From positions 31,123 to 95,122 of the forward strand of contig JAFAGR010000077.1 of the NCBI GenBank assembly GCA_023422565.1: a DNA stretch of 64,000 nt, read 5' to 3'. Every line of letters begins with the position of its first letter. Positions within the stretch are counted from its first letter, which is position 1. The position numbers and the translations under genes are program-made. Positions 8,682 to 17,743 of the stretch are shown one piece after another. The notes beneath the pieces are model-generated. The model did not search any database and had not been told where the DNA came from. It saw only the letters and a list, made by a program, of their open reading frames with translations. Origin of the DNA: Bacteroidota bacterium. GTDB lineage: Bacteria > Bacteroidota > Bacteroidia > Chitinophagales > Chitinophagaceae.

Positions 8682-11600
8682 CGCAATAAACTTATGTCAC
8701 CGGTTTTCCGGAGTTTCTGCCCGTCTGAAAATTGTACATCTAACGTGTACGCATAAACGTCCATTGGCTGCAACTTTCCTTTAAACGTACCGTCCCAGCC
8801 CAACTTTGGTGAGGTGGAGCTAAAGACCACCTGGCCGAAACGGTTATAAATTTTCCAATCCATTTTCGCAATACCAAAACCTTTTACCGTAACCACCGCA
8901 TTCTCACCAAATTTACCCGGAGTGAACGCATTGGGCACATCAAGGAGCGGAACAATTATTACCTGCACGCGCTCGTACGTAGTATCAGTGCATCCTGCAG
9001 CGTTGAAAGCCACAAGTTGCACATCAAATGAACCGGTAGTAATGTATTGATGAGATGGCGCCACTGCATCCGAAATTTCTCCATCCCCAAAATTCCACTC
9101 ATATCTCACCGCATTAACTGAGCCATTTCCAAAAACTACGGGAGTATTTTCCTGTGGCGGGTTCGGCCCCCAGGATGAAATGACCGCTGTAGGCTTTTCG
9201 TAAACCGTTATGGTGAAGTAGGCTGAGGTATCCACCCTGTTGCATGTAGACGTATCGTAGGCGATCAAACGCACACGGTAAGTGCCCGGATTCTGATACA
9301 CGTGAACGGGTTCGAAATCGGTGGAGGTTGCTCCATCGCCAAACTCCCACAACCAGTCCGTACCGGCAAGGCTCAGGTTTGTAAAGGTTGCATTGTAAGG
9401 CGCGCATCCAATGGCAGGCGTGGAGAACATCGCTTTCACCGTGGGGTTGAGGCTCACTCTTTGGGTGTCAGACACGGGCGTATTACAGAAAGTGGTGTCT
9501 ATTACGGTAAGCGTGACAAAATAAGTACCGGGCGCGGCATAGGTATGCCTGCGCGGCGGGTTGAAATTAGCCGTATCAGGAGGAGAACCATCGCCATAAT
9601 CCCACACAAAAACGCGGTTACCGAATGAGCCGAAATTTGCGGAGGAAGTATTGTTGAATTGCATCGTGAGGCTTTCACACGGCAGAACTTTATTGAACGT
9701 AAAATCAGGTGTTGCGGTTTTTTCGCCCACCGTGATAAGCACGTAAGTGGAATCGCGGATGTTGCAGGTGGTGCTGTCTTCCGAGATCAGCTTTACATTA
9801 TATACTCCGGTGTTTTGAAATATATGCTCCGTGAAAAATGTAGAGGTGGTATCAAAGGTGCCATCGTCAAAATCCCAGTAAAACTTAATTCCCTGCTGAA
9901 GCGTGTCGGCAAACTTAACTTTCAGGGGAACGCAGCCGCGCGTATCGCCGATCACTGCATCAATTGAAGTTTGAAGGCTGCTGCCAACCCCGGCGTAGTT
10001 GATCTCAATTTTCAGGGCAACCTGGTTGCAGGCGGAACTCCCGTTCGATCCTGCCCAAACACCCGGCGTGGTGGGAAAGGGCACATCTCCGCCACAGTTT
10101 GCACAAATAGCCTGGTAGATCACCCCGTTTTCATCGAAGCGGCTAGTGCCTCCATCCACATGGTCGCCCAATCCCCTGAACTGTCCAAAGTTTGAACCGA
10201 ACAACTGGCTCGTTGCATCACGGGCCATCACAAAAAAATAAAAATCCTGGCCGTCGGGAGGCGAAATTCCCGAGAGCTGATTTTTCAACACCATGCCCGC
10301 CGTATTACCGTTGTTATATCCCTGCGAATTATTGATGCCTCCACCCCAACCGGACACGTACACGTTTTCACAACGGTCTACCAGAAAAGCTACGGGAGAA
10401 ATGTTGGGCACGGCAGAGTTGGTTCCAAAAACAGTGCTGTAAACCGGTGCAGAAAGGTCGGGCGAAAGCTTTGTGATAAATTGCTTTGAACCCGGGTTTG
10501 AAAAAGTTGCATTGATAACGGGCCAGGCACCGGTGGTCGTGCCCATTATGTAGGGAAATCCGTATTTGTCAAATTTCAATCCGTAAACGAGGTCGATGCC
10601 GCTGGTGCCGGCAAAGGTTGTCATAAGCACTGTTCCGAGGTCTGCACTGAGGCGGGTTACAAATCCATCGGCCACACCACCTGCATAAGCCGGCTGCCAG
10701 GCTCCTGCGCCCGTGCCGGGGATACCTGTGCTCGTTGAAGCGCCACCTACATAAATTTCGTTGTTCACCGGGTTTACGCCGGCCACAAAACAGGCATCCG
10801 TACCGGTCCCTCCGAAAAAAGAACTGTACAGCAGGTCGGTCATACCGGCATCAAACTTAAGAATCACACCATCTTGCAGGCCGCCCCCGAAGGTTCGCTG
10901 CAAGGCAGCGGAAGTAGAAAAAAAGTTCGCCGATTGGGTACAGGAAACAAGGATAATATTATCGGAAGGGTCAAGTATCACCTCGCTTCTTGCATCGTCG
11001 CCATAGTTTCTGCGCAGCAGATCCGAGCCCTGCGGACTGCTGTATTTTGGCCGGATGTTCACACCATCATCTTCCGAACCACCTACCCTTGCCGAGCCGA
11101 TCAAAGCTGTTCCCCTTGAATTGAATTTTGTGACAATAATATCATACTTGCCAAGCGGCCCACGGGAAATCGTTGCCGGGTAATTTGCGGAAGTGCTTCT
11201 TCCTGCCACAATAAGGTTATCATCTGCATCGGCAATCAGGCTGTGAGGCTGTTCATTTCCACTTCCTCCGAGGTAGGTGGCATACAACCGGGTTGACCCA
11301 TTTGAAGAGAATTTGAAAATGGCAATGTCGTAACCCATCAGATTAAACTCCGAAATACCGCCGCCATAGTTAACCTGGTATGCGCCCGGAGAAACGGGAA
11401 AGCCACCTGCGCCATCGCCGAATACCACGCCCGCCGAATAGAAAGTTCCACCTGCGCCCGGGGTTGCGGCATAGCCCCAGTTATCAGACGAACTGCCCGT
11501 GAAGGTTGAAAAAATGATGTAAGGGTCGATCACAAGAACTGAAGCCGGATCATAACCTTTCAAATTAAAGGTTACTATATTATTTTTTACACGGTAGTTA

Positions 11601-12241
11601 CACTCAACTTCTTTTTTGCCTCCGGCGCTTGATTGATAGGAATAAGGATACAATTCGCGAACAGTACCCAGCGGGGTTTTAACCAATAGTTCTTTGTTTA
11701 CGACAGACAGTTGCGCACCATCATACTGAAGGGCGATCACGCCCGGGTTACCGCCCGGGTGTACAATAAAATCGTACTTCAACTTGCCGCCTTCGCTGTA
11801 ATACCTAAGGTCGATATTCGGATAAACATTCTTGTAGGTAACCGCAGCAAATAACTTCACTCCTGATCGCCACTTGCTCTCATCGTTTCCGATATAGTAG
11901 TTGTTGTAGGTAGGAAATTCTTTCTCCCCGATGTGCTGAGGAGTTTGTGAGGCGCCAAGAAGCTTCACCTTATAAGCGAAAGAATTAAACTCAAATGGTT
12001 CATCGGCAATTGCAGAGGATTTTCCATGGCCATGGGCAAATTCACTAAGGCGCCTTACATCGGCCGTGTCATAAAGCAAAACCGTAAAACCTGCATCTTC
12101 GAGAAAGAAACTTCCTGTTTTAAAATCACCTTTATAATTCACCTTCTCATGCCACTGGCCCCTGTTTTCCACAAACTCCATTTGCGCCTGCGCGCATGTA
12201 AACAGAAAGGAAAAATAAATAAAGAATAAAAACTTCCTCAT
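8678..12241 (-). CDS. Giant secreted PKD-repeat protein with type B T9SS C-terminal domain
   Basis: 1187-residue cell-surface or secreted protein. A signal peptide (MRKFLFFIYFSFLFTCAQAQ) leads into an N-terminal domain starting FVENRGQWHEKV, the family now seen as DUF7948. A beta-propeller-like SBBP region with repeated YLGGSGN / FFGGTGTD motifs follows at about 245-650. Four PKD domains, each with a W-FGDG or Y-DFDDG type signature, span about 755-1095. The last 85 residues are the gliding-motility C-terminal (type B sorting) domain, with PNAFTPGKFGEN, WKIYNRFGQVVF and YAYTLDV. Export by the type IX system is inferred from that tail and from the coupled SprF-like gene. A role in adhesion or a surface filament is plausible but unproven. 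Confidence 0.92.
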   Translation of the reverse strand: MRKFLFFIYFSFLFTCAQAQMEFVENRGQWHEKVNYKGDFKTGSFFLEDAGFTVLLYDTADVRRLSEFAHGHGKSSAIADEPFEFNSFAYKVKLLGASQTPQHIGEKEFPTYNNYYIGNDESKWRSGVKLFAAVTYKNVYPNIDLRYYSEGGKLKYDFIVHPGGNPGVIALQYDGAQLSVVNKELLVKTPLGTVRELYPYSYQSSAGGKKEVECNYRVKNNIVTFNLKGYDPASVLVIDPYIIFSTFTGSSSDNWGYAATPGAGGTFYSAGVVFGDGAGGFPVSPGAYQVNYGGGISEFNLMGYDIAIFKFSSNGSTRLYATYLGGSGNEQPHSLIADADDNLIVAGRSTSANYPATISRGPLGKYDIIVTKFNSRGTALIGSARVGGSEDDGVNIRPKYSSPQGSDLLRRNYGDDARSEVILDPSDNIILVSCTQSANFFSTSAALQRTFGGGLQDGVILKFDAGMTDLLYSSFFGGTGTDACFVAGVNPVNNEIYVGGASTSTGIPGTGAGAWQPAYAGGVADGFVTRLSADLGTVLMTTFAGTSGIDLVYGLKFDKYGFPYIMGTTTGAWPVINATFSNPGSKQFITKLSPDLSAPVYSTVFGTNSAVPNISPVAFLVDRCENVYVSGWGGGINNSQGYNNGNTAGMVLKNQLSGISPPDGQDFYFFVMARDATSQLFGSNFGQFRGLGDHVDGGTSRFDENGVIYQAICANCGGDVPFPTTPGVWAGSNGSSACNQVALKIEINYAGVGSSLQTSIDAVIGDTRGCVPLKVKFADTLQQGIKFYWDFDDGTFDTTSTFFTEHIFQNTGVYNVKLISEDSTTCNIRDSTYVLITVGEKTATPDFTFNKVLPCESLTMQFNNTSSANFGSFGNRVFVWDYGDGSPPDTANFNPPRRHTYAAPGTYFVTLTVIDTTFCNTPVSDTQRVSLNPTVKAMFSTPAIGCAPYNATFTNLSLAGTDWLWEFGDGATSTDFEPVHVYQNPGTYRVRLIAYDTSTCNRVDTSAYFTITVYEKPTAVISSWGPNPPQENTPVVFGNGSVNAVRYEWNFGDGEISDAVAPSHQYITTGSFDVQLVAFNAAGCTDTTYERVQVIIVPLLDVPNAFTPGKFGENAVVTVKGFGIAKMDWKIYNRFGQVVFSSTSPKLGWDGTFKGKLQPMDVYAYTLDVQFSDGQKLRKTGDISLLR

Positions 12242-12353
12242 TCCGGCTGCGTGGTTAACGGTAATTAATAAAACAATTTACTCATTATAACGGGATAAAT
12301 TCTTATGCAGAACGCGTCTTGCACAAGGTTTAATTTAGCTTTAACGATTAAGG

Positions 12354-14465
12354 TCAGGATATCTTGCTCCAGGCAGTTTTTCCTTTGTGGGCGCGGAGAT
12401 GATTTTTTATGGGCAAATGTGCTGCCAATTCAAGCGAGGGGTCGTCAGATAATATATTTTCCACCTCCGTTCTCGCTGCATCAAGCATTTCTTTGTCATT
12501 TACAATACTGGCCAGTTTAAATTCCAGCAGGCCGCTTTGTTTAGTGCCTTCTATGTCTCCCGGTCCGCGGATCTCCAGGTCTTTCTCCGCAATTTTAAAT
12601 CCGTCGTTTGTTTCCACCATTATTTTTAATCTTTCCATTGCATCACGGGAAACCTTCGGCCCCGTTAGTAAAATGCAATAACTCTGATCTGCACCCCGGC
12701 CAACCCTTCCGCGTAACTGGTGAAGCTGGGAAAGCCCGAATTTTTCCGCGCTCTCAATTACCATCACACTTGCATTCGGTACGTTTACACCCACTTCAAT
12801 TACCGTAGTGCTTACCATTATTTGAGTGTCGTGCGTAACAAATCGCTGCATATTTGTTTCTTTCTGCTCCGCGGTTTGGCGGCCATGAACCATGGATATC
12901 CAGAATTGTGGTTCCGGGAAAAAAGATTTCACCTCTTCGTAACCTTTCATCAGGTTTTCATAATCCAGTTTACTGCTTTCTTCAATGAGAGGATAAATCA
13001 CATAGGCCTGCCTTCCCTTGCCGATCTGTTCACGGATAAAATCCATTACGCCCGGCCGCGCGCTTTCCTTTTTATGAATTGTCTGAACCGCTTTCCGGCC
13101 CGGAGGCAATTCATCAATCACACTGTAATCGAGATCGCCATAGGCAGTGAGGGCTAGTGTTCTGGGGATAGGTGTTGCCGTCATAACCAGCACATGTGGC
13201 GGAAGTGAGTTCTTGTTCCATAAGCGTGCACGTTGTGCGACACCAAATTTGTGCTGCTCGTCGATCACGGCAAATCCGAGATTCTTAAAAACAACCTTTT
13301 CCTCTATAACCGCATGCGTGCCTACAAGAATTTGAACGGATTGATCCGCGCATCCTGCAAGAATCTCCCTGCGCTGTTTTGCAGCCGTAGAGCCCGTGAG
13401 CAGGCGAACTTCAACCGGCATGTCCTTTAATAATTCATTCAGGCTGTTGAAGTGTTGCTGGGCCAGAATTTCAGTTGGCGCCATCAATACACTTTGAAAA
13501 CCGTTATCTGCCGCTATGAGCATGCAAAGAAGCGCCACTATGGTTTTGCCGCTTCCCACATCTCCCTGCAGCAATCGGTTCATTTGCTTTCCTGTGCCCG
13601 TATCATTCCTTACTTCTTTCACCACGCGTTTCTGCGCCGCCGTTAGTGTGAAGGGAAGATGATGATTGTAAAAATCATTGAAGAACGTTCCCACTTTGTC
13701 AAAAACCCAGCCTTTACTGAAACGATGACGGTCAATTTTCACCAGGTTGATACGGAGTTGCGCAAAGAAGAGTTCTTCAAATTTCAGGCGCCTGACTGCA
13801 AGATTGAAATGCTTTAAAGTTGTTGGAAAGTGGATTTGCTTCAAAGCCTCAAAGCGCCCCATCAGCCGGTACTTATCTATCAGATGTGGAGGAAGGTTTT
13901 CGGGAAGATCGGCAGGAGAAATCCGAAGGAAAAGATCTTCAGTGAAAGAGGCCATGATCTTTCCCGTAATGCCGCGCGCCTTAAGCTTTTCGGTGGAAAA
14001 ATATACCGGTTCGAGATGCTCCTTTTCTACAACGCTGTTGGGCTTCAGTTGCTCAATTTCGGGATGCGCCATTTGCGGCCTTCCCAAAAAAAAGCCGGGC
14101 TTTCCGAATACACGGTAGTTTTGGCCCCGGTACAATATCTTCTCTATGTAAGAAATCCCTTTGAACCAAACCAGTTCAATAACTCCCGAATCATCGCGCA
14201 ATTGCGCCACAAGCCGCCGCGATTGCTTTACGCCCAAAATTTCGGCATGAATAAGTTTCCCGGTTAACTGCGCGTATTCGTTAGCGTTAGTTAGGGAAGA
14301 TATTTTATCAACCCGTGTACGATCAAGGTGGCGTAGCGGATAATGTTCAAGCAGATCACGGAAGGTATGGATGCCGAGCTCCTTTCGCAGCAGGTCGCCC
14401 CGGAGCGTGGAAACACCTTTCAGGTACTCAACGGGAGTTTGTAGTATGTGGTTAACCGGTTGAAT
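12354..14465 (-). CDS. recG: ATP-dependent DNA helicase RecG (non-canonical start)
   Basis: Superfamily 2 helicase that remodels stalled forks and Holliday junctions. The wedge/OB domain is at the N-terminus. Walker A GDVGSGKT lies at about 301-308, DEQH at about 402-405, and the QLRGRVGRG segment lies in the C-terminal helicase lobe. The frame with the conserved N-terminus TPVEYLKGV is open back to a TAA at 14478-14480 but contains no ATG, GTG or TTG before that motif. The first canonical codon is a TTG at 14237, which would remove about 76 residues including most of the wedge domain. I placed the start provisionally at an ATT (14463-14465), giving 703 residues, the usual RecG length; an ATA at 14445-14447 is an alternative. 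It lies about 65 bases after the helicase gene. Confidence 0.88.
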   Translation of the reverse strand: MQPVNHILQTPVEYLKGVSTLRGDLLRKELGIHTFRDLLEHYPLRHLDRTRVDKISSLTNANEYAQLTGKLIHAEILGVKQSRRLVAQLRDDSGVIELVWFKGISYIEKILYRGQNYRVFGKPGFFLGRPQMAHPEIEQLKPNSVVEKEHLEPVYFSTEKLKARGITGKIMASFTEDLFLRISPADLPENLPPHLIDKYRLMGRFEALKQIHFPTTLKHFNLAVRRLKFEELFFAQLRINLVKIDRHRFSKGWVFDKVGTFFNDFYNHHLPFTLTAAQKRVVKEVRNDTGTGKQMNRLLQGDVGSGKTIVALLCMLIAADNGFQSVLMAPTEILAQQHFNSLNELLKDMPVEVRLLTGSTAAKQRREILAGCADQSVQILVGTHAVIEEKVVFKNLGFAVIDEQHKFGVAQRARLWNKNSLPPHVLVMTATPIPRTLALTAYGDLDYSVIDELPPGRKAVQTIHKKESARPGVMDFIREQIGKGRQAYVIYPLIEESSKLDYENLMKGYEEVKSFFPEPQFWISMVHGRQTAEQKETNMQRFVTHDTQIMVSTTVIEVGVNVPNASVMVIESAEKFGLSQLHQLRGRVGRGADQSYCILLTGPKVSRDAMERLKIMVETNDGFKIAEKDLEIRGPGDIEGTKQSGLLEFKLASIVNDKEMLDAARTEVENILSDDPSLELAAHLPIKNHLRAHKGKTAWSKIS

Positions 14466-14531
14466 AATGCAATGAATTTACTTCGAAGTTCTTCAACTGA
14501 TCGCAGGATCTTGTTACCGCAAAAGTGGAAT

Positions 14532-15755
14532 TTATTTGTTGCGCCCGTTAGGATTTTTCCTGTAGTTGCGAAATTTACTGCGCCCTTTCGAAGCGGAATG
14601 TTGCTGAAGCTGCGGAACTTCCCCTAATTCAGCTGGAACCGTACCCCGCGGCACTTCGCGGCCAATAAGCTTTTCAATTGAAAGCAACTTGCGCTGGTCT
14701 TTTAAATTCACCAGCGTATAAGCGCTTCCGTCTGCCGCAGCGCGTGCAGTACGCCCAATGCGGTGAACATAGTCTTCACCATCATGTGGCACGTCGAAAT
14801 TTATTACAAGATCTATATTATCAATATCAATACCACGGCTGAGAATATCGGTTGCAACGAGGACGGGCAAACGCCCGCTTTTATAATGCATAAGCACCTC
14901 CTCTCTTTTATCCTGCTCAAGGTCGCTGTGAATTTCATCAGCTTTTATTCCCTTACGTTTTATATCGCGGGTGAGTTGTTTCACGCTCAGCTTACTGCTG
15001 CAAAAAATAAGCACGGAGCGAAACTCCTTTTCTTTAAGCAGGTGGAGTATCAACGGGATCTTTTGTGCATCATACACCAGGTAAGCCTGCTGCACGATCT
15101 TTTCATTCGGCTTGCTGATGGAAATGTTTATCTCCGCGGGATTCACGAGTATTTTCCTGGCCAGTTCACGGATCTTCCCGGGCATGGTTGCAGAAAACAA
15201 AAGATTCTGACGCTTTTTAGGGAGATGGTTAATAATAAACATTATGTCATCAAAAAATCCCATATCCAGCATCCGGTCTGCTTCGTCCAGCACCAGATAT
15301 TTTAATCCGTCGAGCTTTACATAGCCCATCTTCAGGTGAGCCATCATTTTGCCCGGAGTACAAACCACAATGTCGGCCCCCATGCTCAATGCCTTCTTCT
15401 CCTGCACGAATGCATTTCCGTCTCCCCCGCCATACACGGCTATGGAACTGATGTTGGTGAAATAAGAAAGCCCTTCGAGATGTTGTGCGATCTGGATGGC
15501 AAGCTCACGGGTGGGAACGATCACCAGTGCCGAAATACTGTTGCCCGAGGGCGGAGGCGCTTGTAATAAATGATGGATCAGGGGTAACAGGAAGGCGGCC
15601 GTTTTGCCGGTACCGGTTTGCGCAGAGGCTATAATATCCCTCCCTTCAAGTACCAGGGGAATTACCTGTTCCTGCACAGGCGTGGCTTCGCGATAATTTG
15701 AGGCTTCGATCCCTTCGGCAAGGCGCGGATCAAAATTAAATTCTGTGAATTGCAA
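14532..15755 (-). CDS. DEAD-box RNA helicase (RhlE-like)
   Basis: ATP-dependent RNA helicase, 407 residues, for RNA remodelling, ribosome assembly or decay. The motifs are complete: a Q motif in YREATPVQEQ, AQTGTGKT (45-52), PTRELAIQ, TPGK, DEAD, SAT, and HRIGRTAR. The basic tail (SKGRSKFRNYRKNPNGRNK) is typical of RhlE-type proteins. The start is a TTG at 15755 (MQFTEFNFDP); the frame is closed by a TAG 9 bases upstream of it, so no ATG is available. A TAnnTTTG promoter element lies at 15776-15783. It is divergent from the S1/CvfB-like gene and precedes recG. Confidence 0.93.
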   Translation of the reverse strand: MQFTEFNFDPRLAEGIEASNYREATPVQEQVIPLVLEGRDIIASAQTGTGKTAAFLLPLIHHLLQAPPPSGNSISALVIVPTRELAIQIAQHLEGLSYFTNISSIAVYGGGDGNAFVQEKKALSMGADIVVCTPGKMMAHLKMGYVKLDGLKYLVLDEADRMLDMGFFDDIMFIINHLPKKRQNLLFSATMPGKIRELARKILVNPAEINISISKPNEKIVQQAYLVYDAQKIPLILHLLKEKEFRSVLIFCSSKLSVKQLTRDIKRKGIKADEIHSDLEQDKREEVLMHYKSGRLPVLVATDILSRGIDIDNIDLVINFDVPHDGEDYVHRIGRTARAAADGSAYTLVNLKDQRKLLSIEKLIGREVPRGTVPAELGEVPQLQQHSASKGRSKFRNYRKNPNGRNK

Positions 15756-15775
15756 AATGCGCTAAAAAATTTATG

Positions 15776-15783
15776 CAAAGATA
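15776..15783 (-). promoter_or_regulatory. Bacteroidota -7 promoter element for the DEAD-box helicase
   Basis: TATCTTTG on the minus strand is an exact match to the -7 consensus TAnnTTTG. It ends 20 bases before the TTG start at 15755. No good TTTG is found at the expected upstream spacing, so the -33 part is weak. Confidence 0.5.
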
Positions 15784-15821
15784 CGTTGTATGCCGCTCCA
15801 AAAGCGTTCGCCCGGATGGAT

Positions 15822-15829
15822 TACCTTTA
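15822..15829 (+). promoter_or_regulatory. Probable -7 element of the CvfB-like gene
   Basis: TACCTTTA differs from TAnnTTTG only in the last base and ends exactly 4 bases before the ATG at 15834. This would make the transcript leaderless or nearly so, and it also supports choosing that ATG. Confidence 0.4.
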
Positions 15830-15833
15830 TGCC

Positions 15834-16676
15834 ATGTACAATGCAGGTGAATATCATACAATGAAGGTGGACCGCGAAGTTGAATTTGGCGTATACCTCG
15901 ATGATGGCAAAGAGGGAATTTTATTGCCGAAAAGATTTGTTACGGAAGGCACAAAACCCGGAAATGAATTGAAAATTTTCTTATATCACGACAGTGAAGA
16001 CAGGCTTATCGCCACCACGCAAAAACCAAAGGGTATTGTTGGTGATATCGTAAAATTAAAAGCGGTAAGCACCACGCCACAGGGCGCTTTTCTGGACTGG
16101 GGCCTGATGAAAGACCTCTTTGTTCCAAAATCGCAACAAACCGGTGTAATGCGCCCCCTTGGCGAATACATTGTGAAGATCTACCGCGATGAAAAAACAG
16201 GGCGTGTAGCCGCAACCGAAAGAGTGGAAGAAACTTTACAAAACAATGAACTCACGGTAAAAGAAATGGAGCCCGTTGATCTGATCGTTTTACGGCGTAC
16301 CGATATCGGTTATCTTGTTATCATCAATAACAAACACACAGGCGTGTTACATGCCAATGAAATTTACCGGCAAATAACATCGGGAGATTCTTTTAAAGGT
16401 TTCATTAAAAAGATAACACCTAAGCCCGATGGTGGCTTCCTGATTGACGTAGCGGCCGGCACACAGGGATATGCGAGGGTTGAGGAAGAAGGCGAAAAAA
16501 TCATCCGGCTTTTGAAAGAAAATGACGGGTACCTGCCTTATTACGATAAATCGGATGCGGAAGAGATCTATGCATTCTTCGGAATGAGTAAGAAAACATT
16601 TAAGATGACGATCGGAAACTTATATAAGGCAAGAAAAATCACTCTTGAAAAAACGGGCATCAAACTCTCAGACTAA
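15834..16676 (+). CDS. S1-domain RNA-binding protein, CvfB/YitL family
   Basis: 280-residue protein resembling CvfB of Firmicutes, with three S1-like beta-barrel modules and a C-terminal winged helix. The first barrel starts at VDREVEFGVYLD, the second holds GAFLDWGLMKDLFVP, the third holds GYLVIINNKHTGVLHANEI, and the winged helix contains AFFGMSKKTFKMTIGNLYKARKI. It binds RNA and is thought to affect expression of exported factors. The frame is open to a TTG at 15750, but the ATG at 15834 (MYNAGEYHTM) matches the usual CvfB N-terminus, which also starts a few residues before the first barrel. It is divergent from the DEAD-box gene and convergent, 3 bases apart, with the App1-like gene. Confidence 0.88.
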   Translation: MYNAGEYHTMKVDREVEFGVYLDDGKEGILLPKRFVTEGTKPGNELKIFLYHDSEDRLIATTQKPKGIVGDIVKLKAVSTTPQGAFLDWGLMKDLFVPKSQQTGVMRPLGEYIVKIYRDEKTGRVAATERVEETLQNNELTVKEMEPVDLIVLRRTDIGYLVIINNKHTGVLHANEIYRQITSGDSFKGFIKKITPKPDGGFLIDVAAGTQGYARVEEEGEKIIRLLKENDGYLPYYDKSDAEEIYAFFGMSKKTFKMTIGNLYKARKITLEKTGIKLSD

Positions 16677-16679
16677 CGG

Positions 16680-17711
16680 TCAGGCGATGAGGCCGATCTC
16701 GCGTGAATGTTTTATCGCATCTGTGCTGTGCCGGAAGTAACATACGTGAACCCCGGCATTTATCATTTCTTCCACTTTCACTTTTACGTCAGGATGCGGT
16801 GAAGCGTGTACTTTCCGCAGGTAAACCGCATGTATCCGCCCGGCGAAATGGCTTACAATAGAAGAATAAATAAAAGGGTCGCGCTGCGTATCGTCGCCCA
16901 GCAGCACAAATGTTTCATCCGGAAAAGCGTCAACTATCCTCGATATTCTGATGAATTTTCCATCATGATTATTTTGCCCTGTCTTGAAAATTTTGCTGAA
17001 GGTTTTGATCTGGTTCAAAAGGAAAACTCCTTTCGGTAAATTATTTGTAGCGCAGAATTCACGGATGTAATCAAGCAGGTTCCATTCGCTGCTGGAGACA
17101 TAGTAAAAGGGATTTGGCTTTCCATCAGGCGCAGCGGCCTGCGCAAGAAGTGCATAATGTTGCGCCACACTGTTAAAAGGTTTGCGGCTCCTTGCATTTT
17201 CTGTCAACAAAACAAATAAGCGTTTGCGAAGGCGTGAGGAATGCGAAATCAAAAAGGTATCGTCGATATCGGAAATAAAACAATATTGATTGTTGTGCGG
17301 GATGCAGATCTCAGCCTTTCCGCTGATGAGGTCTCCGCGTTTATTTTTCCAGGAAGCCATCACCGGATGCCATCCTGAAGCCAGGGGCCGGGATAATTTC
17401 CATTCAAAACGAAAGAATCCGTCAGCAGCCGTAACTGTGGAATACGTTTTGCCTTCCCATTCCATGGTTATCGTTTCGTTTTTCATCGGCCTTACCATAA
17501 ACAACCTTAACAAGGCAAAAGTGTTGGTGAAAAAATTCTTCCTGAAATGTTTCCTCGGAATAGGGCCAAATGAAAGAAGGTGGCCAAAAACGATGCAATA
17601 ATCCTGGTTGCCATATCCGTTGTACAATCTGACGTGTGGCTTCGCGGTGAGGCGGAGCATTCGCAGAAATTTTCTTTTAAAACGGGAAAGGAAGGAGTTA
17701 CGAGGCCGCAC
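16680..17711 (-). CDS. App1-like phosphatidate phosphatase (DUF2183)
   Basis: 343-residue protein of the DUF2183/App1 family. The fungal member is a phosphatidate phosphatase; bacterial members are largely unstudied. The HAD-like catalytic motif SDIDDTF is at 147-153, and the later aspartate motif LLGDDTQRDP is near 270-280. The N-terminal 130 residues are basic and beta-rich (HVRLYNGYGNQDY, TYSTVTAADGFFRFEW). The start is a GTG at 17711. It is divergent from the diacylglycerol-kinase-like gene with 32 bases between them, so both neighbours touch phosphatidate: one could make it and the other remove it. That link is inference from adjacency. Confidence 0.85.
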   Translation of the reverse strand: MRPRNSFLSRFKRKFLRMLRLTAKPHVRLYNGYGNQDYCIVFGHLLSFGPIPRKHFRKNFFTNTFALLRLFMVRPMKNETITMEWEGKTYSTVTAADGFFRFEWKLSRPLASGWHPVMASWKNKRGDLISGKAEICIPHNNQYCFISDIDDTFLISHSSRLRKRLFVLLTENARSRKPFNSVAQHYALLAQAAAPDGKPNPFYYVSSSEWNLLDYIREFCATNNLPKGVFLLNQIKTFSKIFKTGQNNHDGKFIRISRIVDAFPDETFVLLGDDTQRDPFIYSSIVSHFAGRIHAVYLRKVHASPHPDVKVKVEEMINAGVHVCYFRHSTDAIKHSREIGLIA

Positions 17712-17743
17712 AATCTTATCTTTAATTAAACATTAAACCACCG

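Noticed and set aside
14237..14237. TTG at 14237 as the recG start
   Set aside because: It lies inside the conserved wedge/OB domain; about 76 conserved residues upstream in the same frame would be lost.
14238..14480. A frameshift at the 5' end of recG
   Set aside because: The frame stays intact and encodes conserved RecG residues (TPVEYLKGV, RHLDRTRVDK) right up to the expected N-terminus; only the start codon is non-canonical, so no frameshift is needed.
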